64,000 nt of DNA from an uncultured Clostridia bacterium (lineage in GTDB: Bacteria > Bacillota > DTU014), in NCBI GenBank assembly GCA_900016865.1, contig FIZI01000006.1, forward strand, positions 163,224-227,223. Reading direction: 5' to 3'. The notes under the pieces are model-generated. The model saw nothing but the letters and a program-made list of their open reading frames with translations, made no database searches and was not told the DNA's origin. Position 1 is the stretch's first letter; each line of letters begins with the position of its first letter. Position numbers and translations under genes: made by a program. Of the stretch, positions 33,051-41,090 are shown piece after piece.

Positions 33051-34397
33051 TTGAGAACCGACTCTAAGAAAGTAGCCTTTTACACACTTGGGTGCAAGGT
33101 CAATCAGTACGATTCGGCGGCTGTTGCCGCTTTGTTTCGTAAGCGGGGCTTTGAAGTCGTTCCGTTTGACGAAGATGCTGATGTCTATATAGTCAACACC
33201 TGCACCATAACAGCTACTGGAGATGCCAAGTCCAGACAGGTCTTAAGGAGGGCTAGACGCAAGAGCGATACGGCCGTAGTGGTTGCGATGGGATGCTATG
33301 CACAGACTGACGCCGGTCGGGTTGCCAGGACGACAGGCGCGGATTTGGTCTTTGGCACAGGCGATCATCATCAGATAGTAGACGCTGTCATAGACTTATT
33401 GAAAGTCGGCCGAGGCAACTGCGAACGCATAAGGGTGAGGCCTGTCTGCGAATACGACTCGTTTCAGGATCTCTTTGCCGAAGACGCTCTTGATCGGACT
33501 CGCGCTCTGGTCAAGATTCAGGACGGCTGCGATCAATATTGCACTTACTGCAAGGTCCCTTATGCACGGGGGCGTGTGCGAAGCAGGCCGCTGGAAAGCG
33601 TTGTCGAGCAGGTGAAGCTCCTAGTGGACACGGGATACAAAGAGATCGTGCTGATAGGCACTCACCTTGGCCTATATGGCCGTGACTTGAGTGATAAGAA
33701 AAGCTTAGCCTCGGCAGCGGCTGCTGTTGCTGAGATCGATGGCGTATATCGAGTGCGTTTTGGATCGATCGAATGCACTGAGGTAACACCCGAGCTGTTG
33801 GACGTTATGAGCAGCCATGGCAATATCTGCAGACATTTGCACATCCCTCTCCAGTCAGGTGATGACAGCGTTTTGAGAAGAATGGGCAGGCCATATGATA
33901 CTCGGACATATCTCGAAGCGATCTCTGCAGTGCGCGGTCGCGTGGAGGGGTGTGCCATCAGCACTGATGTGATGATGGGCTTCCCAGGAGAGACAGAGTC
34001 AGAGTTCAAGCAAAGCATGAGGTTTGTCGAGGAGTGCGGGTTTACTCGCCTCCACGTATTTGCGTATTCCAGGAGGCCGGGCACACCGGCTGCTGATGCC
34101 GAATGTCAAGTGGCTCGGGATGTGAAGGCTCGCAGGGTTGCGGAGATGGCCGCCCTTGGGAGAGATCTCTCTCTGCGCTATCACCAAACGATGATCGGCA
34201 GATCGTTCGAAGTCCTTGTAGAGGACGTCACACCCGACACTGACATGGCATTCGGGTACACTGACACTTATGTCAAGGTAGGCGTTTCTTCCGGCCGCGG
34301 CGCCCCGGCCCGGAACACGGTGGTTTCTGTCCGAGTTGAATCCGCAGATGCCGAGTGTGTGTACGGGGTGGATGAAGGAGATATCGGCCCGGTCTAG
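33051..34397 (+). CDS. mtaB: tRNA t6A37 methylthiotransferase MtaB
   Basis: A 448-residue radical SAM methylthiotransferase. The N-terminal MTTase domain has three cluster cysteines (TLGCKVNQ with C15, NTCTI, MGCYAQ). The radical SAM triad is in DGCDQYCTYCKVPYARG, and a C-terminal TRAM domain ends near the stop. The KVNQYDS start and the triad context fit MtaB, which converts t6A to ms2t6A at position 37, more than RimO or MiaB. TTG 33051 is chosen over GTG 33042 from the GTGAGGTG site at 33037-33044. Confidence 0.94.
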   Translation: MRTDSKKVAFYTLGCKVNQYDSAAVAALFRKRGFEVVPFDEDADVYIVNTCTITATGDAKSRQVLRRARRKSDTAVVVAMGCYAQTDAGRVARTTGADLVFGTGDHHQIVDAVIDLLKVGRGNCERIRVRPVCEYDSFQDLFAEDALDRTRALVKIQDGCDQYCTYCKVPYARGRVRSRPLESVVEQVKLLVDTGYKEIVLIGTHLGLYGRDLSDKKSLASAAAAVAEIDGVYRVRFGSIECTEVTPELLDVMSSHGNICRHLHIPLQSGDDSVLRRMGRPYDTRTYLEAISAVRGRVEGCAISTDVMMGFPGETESEFKQSMRFVEECGFTRLHVFAYSRRPGTPAADAECQVARDVKARRVAEMAALGRDLSLRYHQTMIGRSFEVLVEDVTPDTDMAFGYTDTYVKVGVSSGRGAPARNTVVSVRVESADAECVYGVDEGDIGPV

Positions 34398-34438
34398 AAC
34401 ATCTGATATGTGATTTTCGGATGTGGGAGGTGAGTTGA

Positions 34439-34789
34439 ATGTCGACGCAGGATTGTCTCTTCTGCAAGATCGTCTCTGGTGCCGTACCTTCGGATCGAGT
34501 GTACGAAGATGAGGACGTCTTTGCCTTCAGAGACATCAATCCACAAGCACCGACCCATATCCTTGTGATCCCTAAGAGGCACATCTCGTCTGTTGCAGAC
34601 CTTACGGACTCTGATGTCGATATCGCAGGCAAACTGATGGTTGTTGCATCCAAGCTCGCGGGTTCATGTGGGATCGCGGGTAGGGGGTTCCGTCTTGTAG
34701 TCAATGCCGGTGATGAAGGGGGTCAATCCGTAAATCATCTTCATCTCCATCTGCTCGGCGGCAGGCGTCTAGGCTGGCCTCCTGGTTGA
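34439..34789 (+). CDS. HIT family (HINT-type) nucleotide phosphoramidase
   Basis: A 116-residue histidine-triad protein with CLFCKIVSGAVPS near the start, ILVIPKRHI, and the catalytic triad HLHLHLLGGRRLGWPPG at the very end. HINT-branch members hydrolyse nucleoside phosphoramidates such as aminoacyl-AMP. GGGAGGTGA at 34424-34432 precedes ATG 34439. It lies between mtaB and rpsU, as in many Bacillota. Confidence 0.95.
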   Translation: MSTQDCLFCKIVSGAVPSDRVYEDEDVFAFRDINPQAPTHILVIPKRHISSVADLTDSDVDIAGKLMVVASKLAGSCGIAGRGFRLVVNAGDEGGQSVNHLHLHLLGGRRLGWPPG

Positions 34790-34810
34790 TGATTGTATCG
34801 TTGTGTCACT

Positions 34811-34827
34811 TGCGACTTCAAGTCGCA
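34811..34827 (+). repeat. Palindrome TGCGACTT-C-AAGTCGCA after the HIT gene
   Basis: Two perfect 8-base arms around a single C, 21 bases after the HIT stop codon and 20 bases ahead of the rpsU -35 box. As RNA it would be a 6-bp stem with a TTCAA loop. There is no T run, so it is a poor terminator; an operator is possible. It shares the CTTCAAG core with the palindrome before lepA. Confidence 0.55.
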
Positions 34828-34846
34828 GACTTCGATTGGTCAACCA

Positions 34847-34876
34847 TTTACACCAGTTGCTGATTTGAGTTAGAAT
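34847..34876 (+). promoter_or_regulatory. Promoter of rpsU
   Basis: TTTACA (34847-34852), 18 bases, TAGAAT (34871-34876). A perfect 12-base palindrome ACTGAATTCAGT (34885-34896) lies at the expected transcript start. Confidence 0.65.
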
Positions 34877-34882
34877 AGGCAG

Positions 34883-35096
34883 TGACTGAATTCAGTTACG
34901 CAGGCCAATTCGTCTCTTTATGATAGATGGATTGCCGCGGGATCTCACGCACTGTGCCCTCGTGCCGGACGGAGCGTGTGATCCGGCCTATCTCTCACTA
35001 GAGAATGTAAGCGGTATTCCGGCGGACCGGTGTCGGTGGTCAGTGGGGCTGACTCGAGTCCGGTCTGCCTTCGCTGGGCAGAGGGGAGGGGATAGT
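34883..35096 (+). promoter_or_regulatory. Long 5' leader of rpsU with two hairpins
   Basis: If transcription starts near 34883, rpsU has an untranslated leader of about 214 bases. It starts with the palindrome ACTGAATTCAGT. It contains the stem GCCGGA / TCCGGC (34964-34969 with 34982-34987) and, directly against the ribosome site, TCTGCC / GGCAGA (35064-35069 with 35077-35082). The S21 frame happens to be open through most of this stretch from ATG 34920, but that ATG has no ribosome site. A regulatory leader is plausible, not proven. Confidence 0.4.
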
Positions 35097-35282
35097 GTGG
35101 CAGAGGTCAAAGTCGGCAAGAACGAATCCCTTGACAGTGCTCTAAGGCGTTTCAAGAGGCAGTGCAGAATCACAGGAGTGCTGTCTGATGCCCGTAGACA
35201 TGAGCGCTACGAGAAGCCGAGCGTTCGACGAAAAAAGAAGTCCGATAATGCTCGCAGGCGCGCAGCTAGGCGCAGCAGATAG
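35097..35282 (+). CDS. rpsU: 30S ribosomal protein S21
   Basis: A 61-residue S21 ([21 protein letters not shown]) with the very basic C-terminal helix ending RRRAARRSR. It joins the platform of the 30S subunit near the anti-Shine-Dalgarno region. GTG 35097 follows GAGGGGAGGGG (35081-35091). In most Bacillota yqeY follows rpsU; here it does not, and nfeD comes next after 125 bases. Confidence 0.96.
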   Translation: MAEVKVGKNESLDSALRRFKRQCRITGVLSDARRHERYEKPSVRRKKKSDNARRRAARRSR

Positions 35283-35323
35283 GCAGCTGTGTTTTCGTAC
35301 CACTGTCAGACTGGCGTGCAATG

Positions 35324-35356
35324 ACCCGGAGGAGCCTAGATGCGATCTCCGGGTTT
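35324..35356 (+). terminator. Probable weak terminator after rpsU
   Basis: ACCCGGAG pairs with CTCCGGGT (35324-35331 with 35347-35354) and is followed by only two more T. It lies between rpsU and nfeD. Confidence 0.45.
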
Positions 35357-35407
35357 CGCGTATCTGGATGCTTCACAGACGCCAATACTCGCTGGGAGGT
35401 TGGCACC

Positions 35408-36760
35408 ATGGCTACTCGTAGTCGAAACAGACTTCTCCTACTCGTCCTTGTTGCGTTAATCGCGTGCCTGGCCTATCTACCTCTAGTCGACGCGCCGGCT
35501 GCTGCCCAAACCACTCCAACGCCTGTCAATGTCTCCGTGATTCGCGTTCACGGCGATATAGATCCAGGCATGGCTGCGTTCGTAAGGCGAGTTCTCAAGA
35601 CCGCAGAGGATTCAGCCAGTGGCGTCGTAGTTATTGACATACGCACCTTTGGCGGCCTCCTCGAATCCGCGATAGAGATCAGAGACGCTATTGTAGATGC
35701 ACGCGTTCCGACCATCGCGTTTGTTAAAGATAGGGCTCATTCGGCAGGCGCGCTCATTACGCTCGCGGCGGAGCACGTGGCTGTGTCCCAAGGGGGGACT
35801 TTCGGTTCTGCAGAGCCTCGCGTCGTGGCCGGGTTCGGACTCCAGTCTGCGGACTCCAAGACCATATCTGCACTTCGGGCTGAGTTTGAATCCACTGCGA
35901 GGCTGAGGGGCAGGGACTCACAGCTTGCTGCGGCTATGGTTGATGCCACGATCGAGATCCCGGGTGTCGTTGCTCGCGGTGATCTGCTAAACGTAGGCGG
36001 AGAGCAAGCAGTCAGTCTCGGCCTTGCCGACATCGTAGCTACGAGTGTCGAAGACGCACTCGCACAGCTGGGATATATCCCTGTTCGCGTGACGGTCCAT
36101 GAACAGTCCATGGCGGAGAGGGTAGCGGGTTTTGTCAGCGGGTCGCCTGTGATTGCAGTGATTTTGCTGGTCGTTGGTTTGGTGGGGGTTGTCGTCGAGA
36201 TAGCGACTCCAGGCTTCGGAGTACCCGGCACAGTTGGGATCCTCGCACTAGCGGTGTTCTTTGGTGGGCGAATGATAGCCGGACTGGCCGGTTGGGAAAG
36301 CGTAGTCTTGCTAGTCGCCGGATTTGCACTCTTGTTGATTGAGGTTTTTGCTATCCCTGGGTTTGGTATCGCAGGTATAGTCGGAATAGTCGTCATCTTC
36401 ATAGCGATTGGAAGCGTTTTTGCAACTGTAACGGAAGCCTTGTCAGTGATAGCCGCTTCGCTTCTCATCTCTGTCGTCGGTCTAGTCATCCTTGCACGGT
36501 ACCTGAGCAGGTTTGATGTGTTGGGCAGGATTGTGCTGCGTACAAGCTCAACGACAGATGCGGGATATGTCGCAGGTCCGCCGATGGACCATTTGCTAGG
36601 GGCTATTGGTGAGACGGAGACGATTCTAAGGCCTTCAGGAACTGTGCGGATTGATGATCGCCGAATCGACGCGGTCTCTGAGGGTGAATTCCTGCCAAAG
36701 GGGGTCCTCGTGGAGGTTATCGACGTATCTGGGAATAGAGTTAAGGTAAGGAGAAAGTAG
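35408..36760 (+). CDS. NfeD-family membrane serine protease-like protein
   Basis: A 450-residue long-form NfeD protein: signal or anchor segment (about 8-30), a ClpP/SppA-like periplasm-side domain with GDIDPGMAAFV, IRTFGGLLESA and the probable nucleophile serine in AHSAGALITLAA, then four or five membrane segments and a C-terminal OB-fold (GAIGETETILRPSGTVRI to end). Long NfeD proteins occur with flotillin/stomatin partners, which they may process or anchor; floA follows. ATG 35408 has GGGAGG at 35394-35399. The frame is open to 35321 but that part overlaps the rpsU hairpin. Confidence 0.92.
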   Translation: MATRSRNRLLLLVLVALIACLAYLPLVDAPAAAQTTPTPVNVSVIRVHGDIDPGMAAFVRRVLKTAEDSASGVVVIDIRTFGGLLESAIEIRDAIVDARVPTIAFVKDRAHSAGALITLAAEHVAVSQGGTFGSAEPRVVAGFGLQSADSKTISALRAEFESTARLRGRDSQLAAAMVDATIEIPGVVARGDLLNVGGEQAVSLGLADIVATSVEDALAQLGYIPVRVTVHEQSMAERVAGFVSGSPVIAVILLVVGLVGVVVEIATPGFGVPGTVGILALAVFFGGRMIAGLAGWESVVLLVAGFALLLIEVFAIPGFGIAGIVGIVVIFIAIGSVFATVTEALSVIAASLLISVVGLVILARYLSRFDVLGRIVLRTSSTTDAGYVAGPPMDHLLGAIGETETILRPSGTVRIDDRRIDAVSEGEFLPKGVLVEVIDVSGNRVKVRRK

Positions 36761-36789
36761 TAGTTCTAAGTATGGGAGGTTGATGTCTG

Positions 36790-37788
36790 GTGTGGTACAT
36801 CCCTGTAGCCATCATCGTGATAGTAGTCGTGGGTATCTTTGTCTTACTCAACTTCGTCCCAATACCGCTGTGGATTTCTGCTGTGGCGTCAGGCGTTAAG
36901 ATCGGCATCCTCGATCTTGTGTTTATGAGACTTCGAAGAGTGCCTCCTCATGGGATCGTGATTCCCATGATCAAGGCGGTTAAGGCTGGCCTGCCTGTAA
37001 GTGTGGACAAACTCGAAGCCCACTATTTGGCAGGCGGCAACGTCGATAGAGTGATTGACGCGCTGATCGCTGCGCACCGTGCAGATATCGCGCTGTCGTT
37101 TGAGAGGGCTGCTGCGATAGATTTGGCAGGAAGAAACGTGCTCGAAGCGGTCCAGATGAGCGTCAATCCCAGGGTTATCGAGACACCGGTAGTCGCGGCA
37201 GTTGCCAAGAACGGAATCGAAGTCAAGGCAAAGGCGCGAGTAACGGTTAGGGCAAATATTGATCGCCTTGTCGGCGGTGCAGGTGAGGCGACAATTATTG
37301 CGAGGGTTGGCGAAGGCGTAGTCACGACTGTGGGTTCTGCCGAGTCACACGCAGAAGTCCTTGAAAATCCCGATCGCATCTCCAGTACAGTCTTGGCCAG
37401 AGGATTGGACGCAGGTACAGCGTTTGAGATACTTTCTATAGACATCGCTGACGTCGATGTTGGCAGAAACATCGGTGCACAACTTCAGATGGATCAGGCT
37501 GAAGCCGACAAGAACATCGCTCAGGCAAAGGCCGCAGAGCGCAGGTTTGCTGCACTTGCGCTTGAGCAGGAGATGAGAGCCAGAGTACAGGAAATGCGTG
37601 CTAGAGTTGTCGAGGCAGAGGCCGAGGTTCCTAAGGCTCTCGCTGAGGCACTGCGTTCAGGCAATCTGGGAGTCATGGACTACTACAGAATGCTCAATAT
37701 CAAAGCCGACACAGATATGCGTACTGCTATCTCAGGTGCTGACAAAGGTGCACGCAGTGACACGCCGCCTCCGGAAAGCGCTCAGTGA
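36790..37788 (+). CDS. floA: Flotillin-like protein FloA
   Basis: A 332-residue FloA (YqfA): short N-terminal hydrophobic hairpin (about 2-25), [20 protein letters not shown], an SPFH/PHB-like domain and a coiled region rich in Ala/Glu/Arg (about 235-290), then a polar tail. FloA assembles membrane microdomains and affects sporulation signalling and protein turnover in Bacillus. GTG 36790 has GGGAGG 9 bases upstream. It follows nfeD by 29 bases, the typical partnership. Confidence 0.95.
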   Translation: MWYIPVAIIVIVVVGIFVLLNFVPIPLWISAVASGVKIGILDLVFMRLRRVPPHGIVIPMIKAVKAGLPVSVDKLEAHYLAGGNVDRVIDALIAAHRADIALSFERAAAIDLAGRNVLEAVQMSVNPRVIETPVVAAVAKNGIEVKAKARVTVRANIDRLVGGAGEATIIARVGEGVVTTVGSAESHAEVLENPDRISSTVLARGLDAGTAFEILSIDIADVDVGRNIGAQLQMDQAEADKNIAQAKAAERRFAALALEQEMRARVQEMRARVVEAEAEVPKALAEALRSGNLGVMDYYRMLNIKADTDMRTAISGADKGARSDTPPPESAQ

Positions 37789-37797
37789 TCGGGGTGA

Positions 37798-38349
37798 ATG
37801 GCTGTGCGAGACCCCATCAGTTTGTTGGTAGGCCTTTACGTGTTGATTAGCATTGTGTCCGGCATTTTAGCGGCCGCGCGCAAGCGCTCGCAGACTCAGC
37901 CTAGCCGCGGCAAGCCGGTCACAGTACCGCAGCAGCCGGTCACACCTGCAGGTGAACACATTCCTCAGATGGTCCTTGCAGACTTCGATGAGGCCGAGCC
38001 TGCCGCTGAGAGGAAGCGTGACGTTGCACTAGACGATCTCGCCTTGGAGACTCAGACGATCTACAGTGAGGAGTTACCAGACGTAGAGGAGGGCCTTGAG
38101 GAACTGGTCGGAGAGGACCTGCCTGATTCGGCTTGGGATGATGACTCTATCAGTGACGCCATTGACCGCGTCAGACCGACGGTCACTGGAGTAGGCACTG
38201 GCCCTAGAGAAGCACCCGTATCGACTCGGCTGTCATCTTCAGCTGCTGCCAGGCATTTGGTGACTCAACGGGAATGGCTTAAGGCCGCAGTGGTTGCTGC
38301 GGAGGTTCTCTCAGAGCCTCGTGCAGTGAGAATGTGGACTAGTTTGTAG
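37798..38349 (+). CDS. Membrane-anchored acidic protein of unknown function
   Basis: 183 residues: one N-terminal hydrophobic helix (about 7-26), a basic stop-transfer (AARKRS), a proline-rich piece and a long acidic disordered middle (about 60-125, many Asp/Glu). A conserved-looking C-terminal helix, REWLKAAVVAAEVLSEPRAVRMW, completes it. I recall uncharacterised proteins near floA/yqfC in other Bacillota ending in a similar aEiL--PrA motif, but cannot name a family. ATG 37798 overlaps the reading end of floA by spacing of 9 bases and has GGGGTGA upstream. Cotranscription with floA suggests a membrane-domain role. Confidence 0.7.
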   Translation: MAVRDPISLLVGLYVLISIVSGILAAARKRSQTQPSRGKPVTVPQQPVTPAGEHIPQMVLADFDEAEPAAERKRDVALDDLALETQTIYSEELPDVEEGLEELVGEDLPDSAWDDDSISDAIDRVRPTVTGVGTGPREAPVSTRLSSSAAARHLVTQREWLKAAVVAAEVLSEPRAVRMWTSL

Positions 38350-38427
38350 AGGTTTGCTTGCCCCCATCCTGTGAGGTAATCAAGCCTAGCCGATAGGCAT
38401 AGGTTATTAATCAGAGGAGGGGGCTCT

Positions 38428-38724
38428 ATGTCTACGAGGCGTGTTAGAGGCGTGCGCAGCAGCTTGGCGGAGACACTTGACATCCCTCGGGAGGTGGTGG
38501 TTGACCTGCCCAAGCTAACGATGGTGGGCAGGTTTGAGGTTACCTTGGAAAACCACAAAGGGATAGTGGAGTTTCACCCGACCATAGTCCGGTTGAGGAC
38601 CTCAGCTGGCGCTTTGGCTGTCACAGGATCGTCTCTTACGCTGAGCGAGCTTTCCTCCAGCAAGGTTACAATCCGTGGCGTTATTGACTCTGCTCAGTAC
38701 AGCGCAACCGGGAGGGGGCAATAG
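38428..38724 (+). CDS. yqfC: Sporulation protein YqfC
   Basis: A 98-residue YqfC/YabP-family protein. The core is LDIPREVVVDLPKLTMVGRFEVTLENHKGIVEF followed by VRLRTSAGALAVTGSSLTL, predicted as short beta strands. YqfC is made in the mother cell under sigma-E in Bacillus; its biochemical role is unclear. ATG 38428 follows AGAGGAGGGGG. The 78-base gap before it holds a small hairpin GCCTA/TAGGC (38384-38398). It overlaps yqfD by one base. Confidence 0.93.
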   Translation: MSTRRVRGVRSSLAETLDIPREVVVDLPKLTMVGRFEVTLENHKGIVEFHPTIVRLRTSAGALAVTGSSLTLSELSSSKVTIRGVIDSAQYSATGRGQ

Positions 38725-39962
38725 TGATCCTCGACCGCCTGCGGGCGTTTTTCTCGGGCACTTTGGTAATCAAGGTTCGCGGGGCGGATCTTGAGGAGTT
38801 CATCAATGCTGCCAGCAGAGATGGGATCACACTCAGGTCAGTCAAGAGACACGGCCGGTACTTGTTGACGTGCAGAGTGGCTATGTCTGACTACCGCAAG
38901 TTGAGACGCCTCCTGCCTCAGCAGCGATTTAGGTCAGAAATAGTCGGCAAACACGGCTTTCCGGTCACCATGCGCCGCATTCGCAGTCGCCGGATGCTCA
39001 TTTTAGGATTGGCGGCAGCTGTTGGGCTTCTCTACTACATGTCCTCGTTCGTGTGGTTTATCAGAGTAACCGGAAATGAGGCATTGCCTGAAGATGCGAT
39101 TAGGCAGTTTATTGAGAGCCGGGGAGTAAGACGGGGGATCCGCAAGTTCGAGATAGATGCTGACGAGCTGGAAAAAGAGCTCGCTATCGAATTCCCTAGG
39201 ATTTCGTGGGTGGCAGTCAGACTTCAAGGTACCTTGCTGAGCATAGATTTAGCAGAGAAGCTCACACCCACACCCGAGGAGTCGAAGGCTCTTGATGTCG
39301 TGGCAGCCAAGTCTGGCTTGATTGTTACGTTTATCCCGTTAGCCGGTGTTCCGCTTATTCGCGAAGGCGACACTGTCGAAGCGGGTCAAGTGCTTGTCAG
39401 GGCTCAGGCTGCTTCCGGGTATATGGACGGAACGAGCGGTGCTTCCGACTCTGCCGAGGTGATCAATGCCAGGGCGGTTGTTGAGGCGAGGGTTTGGTAC
39501 CAGGCGTCTGCCCAGGTGAAGCTGCTAGACACCGAGGTCGTACGAACTGGCAGAGTGAAGACTACGCGAAAACTCCATGTATTCGGGTTGAGTATCCCGC
39601 TTGGGATCCCCGGGAAGGGTTTCGCACACAGCGAGTGCGAAGAGCGCAGCGATACGATCTTGCTCTGGCCCGGAAGCCGTATTGGATTGAACACCACGGT
39701 GGTGACCTGCCATGAGACGGCCTTGTATCCCGTGGTTCGCACACTCGAGCAGGCCCGTACTGAGGCTATACGAAATGCCAGAACGCAGGCTCTAGAAAAG
39801 GTGCCTGAGGGAGTAGAAGTGGTTGATGAAATAGCTACTGTGTCGGTCTCGGGAGAGGGTGAGAATGCCGTGGTTCATGTCGAGTTCACGGTCGAGACGA
39901 TAGAGGACATAGGCGTATTGCGCGCATCTCAGGGAGACGATTCGCTTTTCCCCAATCCGTGA
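38724..39962 (+). CDS. yqfD: Sporulation protein YqfD
   Basis: A 412-residue YqfD: an N-terminal cytoplasmic region of about 90 residues, one membrane segment near 93-110 (LILGLAAAVGLLYYMSSFVW) and a large extracytoplasmic part with POTRA-like and hybrid-barrel-like strands (FIRVTGNEALPEDAIRQFI, PLIREGDTVEAGQVLV). It is a mother-cell sporulation protein always coupled to yqfC. GTG 38724 uses the last base of the yqfC stop codon. Confidence 0.94.
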   Translation: MILDRLRAFFSGTLVIKVRGADLEEFINAASRDGITLRSVKRHGRYLLTCRVAMSDYRKLRRLLPQQRFRSEIVGKHGFPVTMRRIRSRRMLILGLAAAVGLLYYMSSFVWFIRVTGNEALPEDAIRQFIESRGVRRGIRKFEIDADELEKELAIEFPRISWVAVRLQGTLLSIDLAEKLTPTPEESKALDVVAAKSGLIVTFIPLAGVPLIREGDTVEAGQVLVRAQAASGYMDGTSGASDSAEVINARAVVEARVWYQASAQVKLLDTEVVRTGRVKTTRKLHVFGLSIPLGIPGKGFAHSECEERSDTILLWPGSRIGLNTTVVTCHETALYPVVRTLEQARTEAIRNARTQALEKVPEGVEVVDEIATVSVSGEGENAVVHVEFTVETIEDIGVLRASQGDDSLFPNP

Positions 39963-40003
39963 TTGGCATTTCTATAGATTACCGGTATAGCCGTTTGTCG
40001 CCC

Positions 40004-40031
40004 TTGACACTCAAGGCATTGACTGTATACT
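40004..40031 (+). promoter_or_regulatory. Promoter of phoH
   Basis: TTGACA (40004-40009), 16 bases, TATACT (40026-40031). The -35 box is inside a short inverted repeat CCTTG/CAAGG (40002-40016). It allows vegetative expression of the phoH-to-era genes apart from the sporulation genes upstream. Confidence 0.65.
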
Positions 40032-40067
40032 TATCCTACAAGCCCTTATGTCTGTAGGGAGGGGGAA

Positions 40068-41084
40068 TTGTCCGTTTTGTCGCAGCAAAAGGTGCAGCAG
40101 GCATATACTCTAGAGAATAATCAAGTGGCCGCCTTGGTCAGCGGACAGAAAGATACAAATCTTCGACTAATAGAGAGGTCACTCGGTGTAATCGTCTTGG
40201 GTAGAGGAAACGAGCTGTCGCTGGTAGGACCTGCGGATGCAGTAGAGAAAGCTGTCCGAGTGCTGGACGACTTGACTGATGTGTCAAAGCTGGGCGGGCA
40301 TTTGACCAGTAAGGACGTTCACTATGCGATACAGTTGGCGAAATCATCAGATCCGGTGACTCTTTGTCAGCTGTCGCAAGACGTGATTCAGGTTACAGCC
40401 AGAGGGCATCAGATCAGGCCAAAGACCCTTGGACAGAAGAAGTACGTAGATGCTATTCGCAGCAATGATATTGTTTTTGGCATTGGCCCGGCAGGCACAG
40501 GCAAGACGTATCTTGCCGTAGCTATGGCAGTTGCAGCTTTGAGGAGCAAGGCCGTCAGTCGGCTTATCCTTGTTAGGCCTGCAGTTGAGGCGGGAGAACA
40601 CCTTGGATTTTTGCCCGGTGATCTCTTGAACAAGGTCGATCCGTACCTCAGGCCGCTGTACGATGCCCTGTTTGAGATCTTCGGCCCGGAGCAGTATGAG
40701 AAATACCGCGAGAACAACACAATTGAGGTCGCACCACTTGCGTACATGAGAGGCAGGACTCTTGATGACGCGTTTATTATTTTGGATGAGGCACAGAATA
40801 CTACTTCCGAACAGATGAAGATGTTTTTGACTCGCCTTGGTTTTGGGTCTAAAGCAGTAGTGACTGGAGATCTGACCCAAGTTGACCTCCCAAGCCGTCA
40901 TTACTCGGGTTTGCATGTTGTTCAGGGTGTTCTGAAAGAGATCGAGGGTATAGAGTTTGTCTATCTGACAAATAAGGATGTTGTCAGACACGAGTTGGTT
41001 CAGCGGATCGTAGAAGCGTATGACCGGTACGAAAGAGCTCGCTCGCAGGTTCAGTCCGGGCGCAAGCAGGCTCGAAAGGGATGA
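40068..41084 (+). CDS. phoH: PhoH-like (YbeZ/PhoL) P-loop ATPase
   Basis: A 338-residue PhoH-family protein. A KH-like N-terminal part (LERSLGVIVLGRGNELSLVG-type, here IERSLGVIVLGRG) is followed by the ATPase with Walker A GPAGTGKT, GEHLGFLPGDL, Walker B AFIILDEAQNTT and TGDLTQVDLP. It is linked to YbeY in rRNA and RNA metabolism across bacteria. TTG 40068 follows AGGGAGGGGG. It is the first gene of the phoH-pgpH-ybeY-dgkA-cdd-era block. Confidence 0.96.
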   Translation: MSVLSQQKVQQAYTLENNQVAALVSGQKDTNLRLIERSLGVIVLGRGNELSLVGPADAVEKAVRVLDDLTDVSKLGGHLTSKDVHYAIQLAKSSDPVTLCQLSQDVIQVTARGHQIRPKTLGQKKYVDAIRSNDIVFGIGPAGTGKTYLAVAMAVAALRSKAVSRLILVRPAVEAGEHLGFLPGDLLNKVDPYLRPLYDALFEIFGPEQYEKYRENNTIEVAPLAYMRGRTLDDAFIILDEAQNTTSEQMKMFLTRLGFGSKAVVTGDLTQVDLPSRHYSGLHVVQGVLKEIEGIEFVYLTNKDVVRHELVQRIVEAYDRYERARSQVQSGRKQARKG

Positions 41085-41090
41085 GATGCG

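Noticed and set aside
34920-35096. An in-frame N-terminal extension of S21 from ATG 34920 (59 extra residues)
   Set aside because: No ribosome site at 34920, family length is about 58-61 residues, and a strong site precedes GTG 35097.
35737-36489. A 250-codon open frame on the - strand inside nfeD
   Set aside because: Low-complexity Thr/Ala/Pro composition typical of the complement of a membrane protein gene; nfeD itself is well supported.
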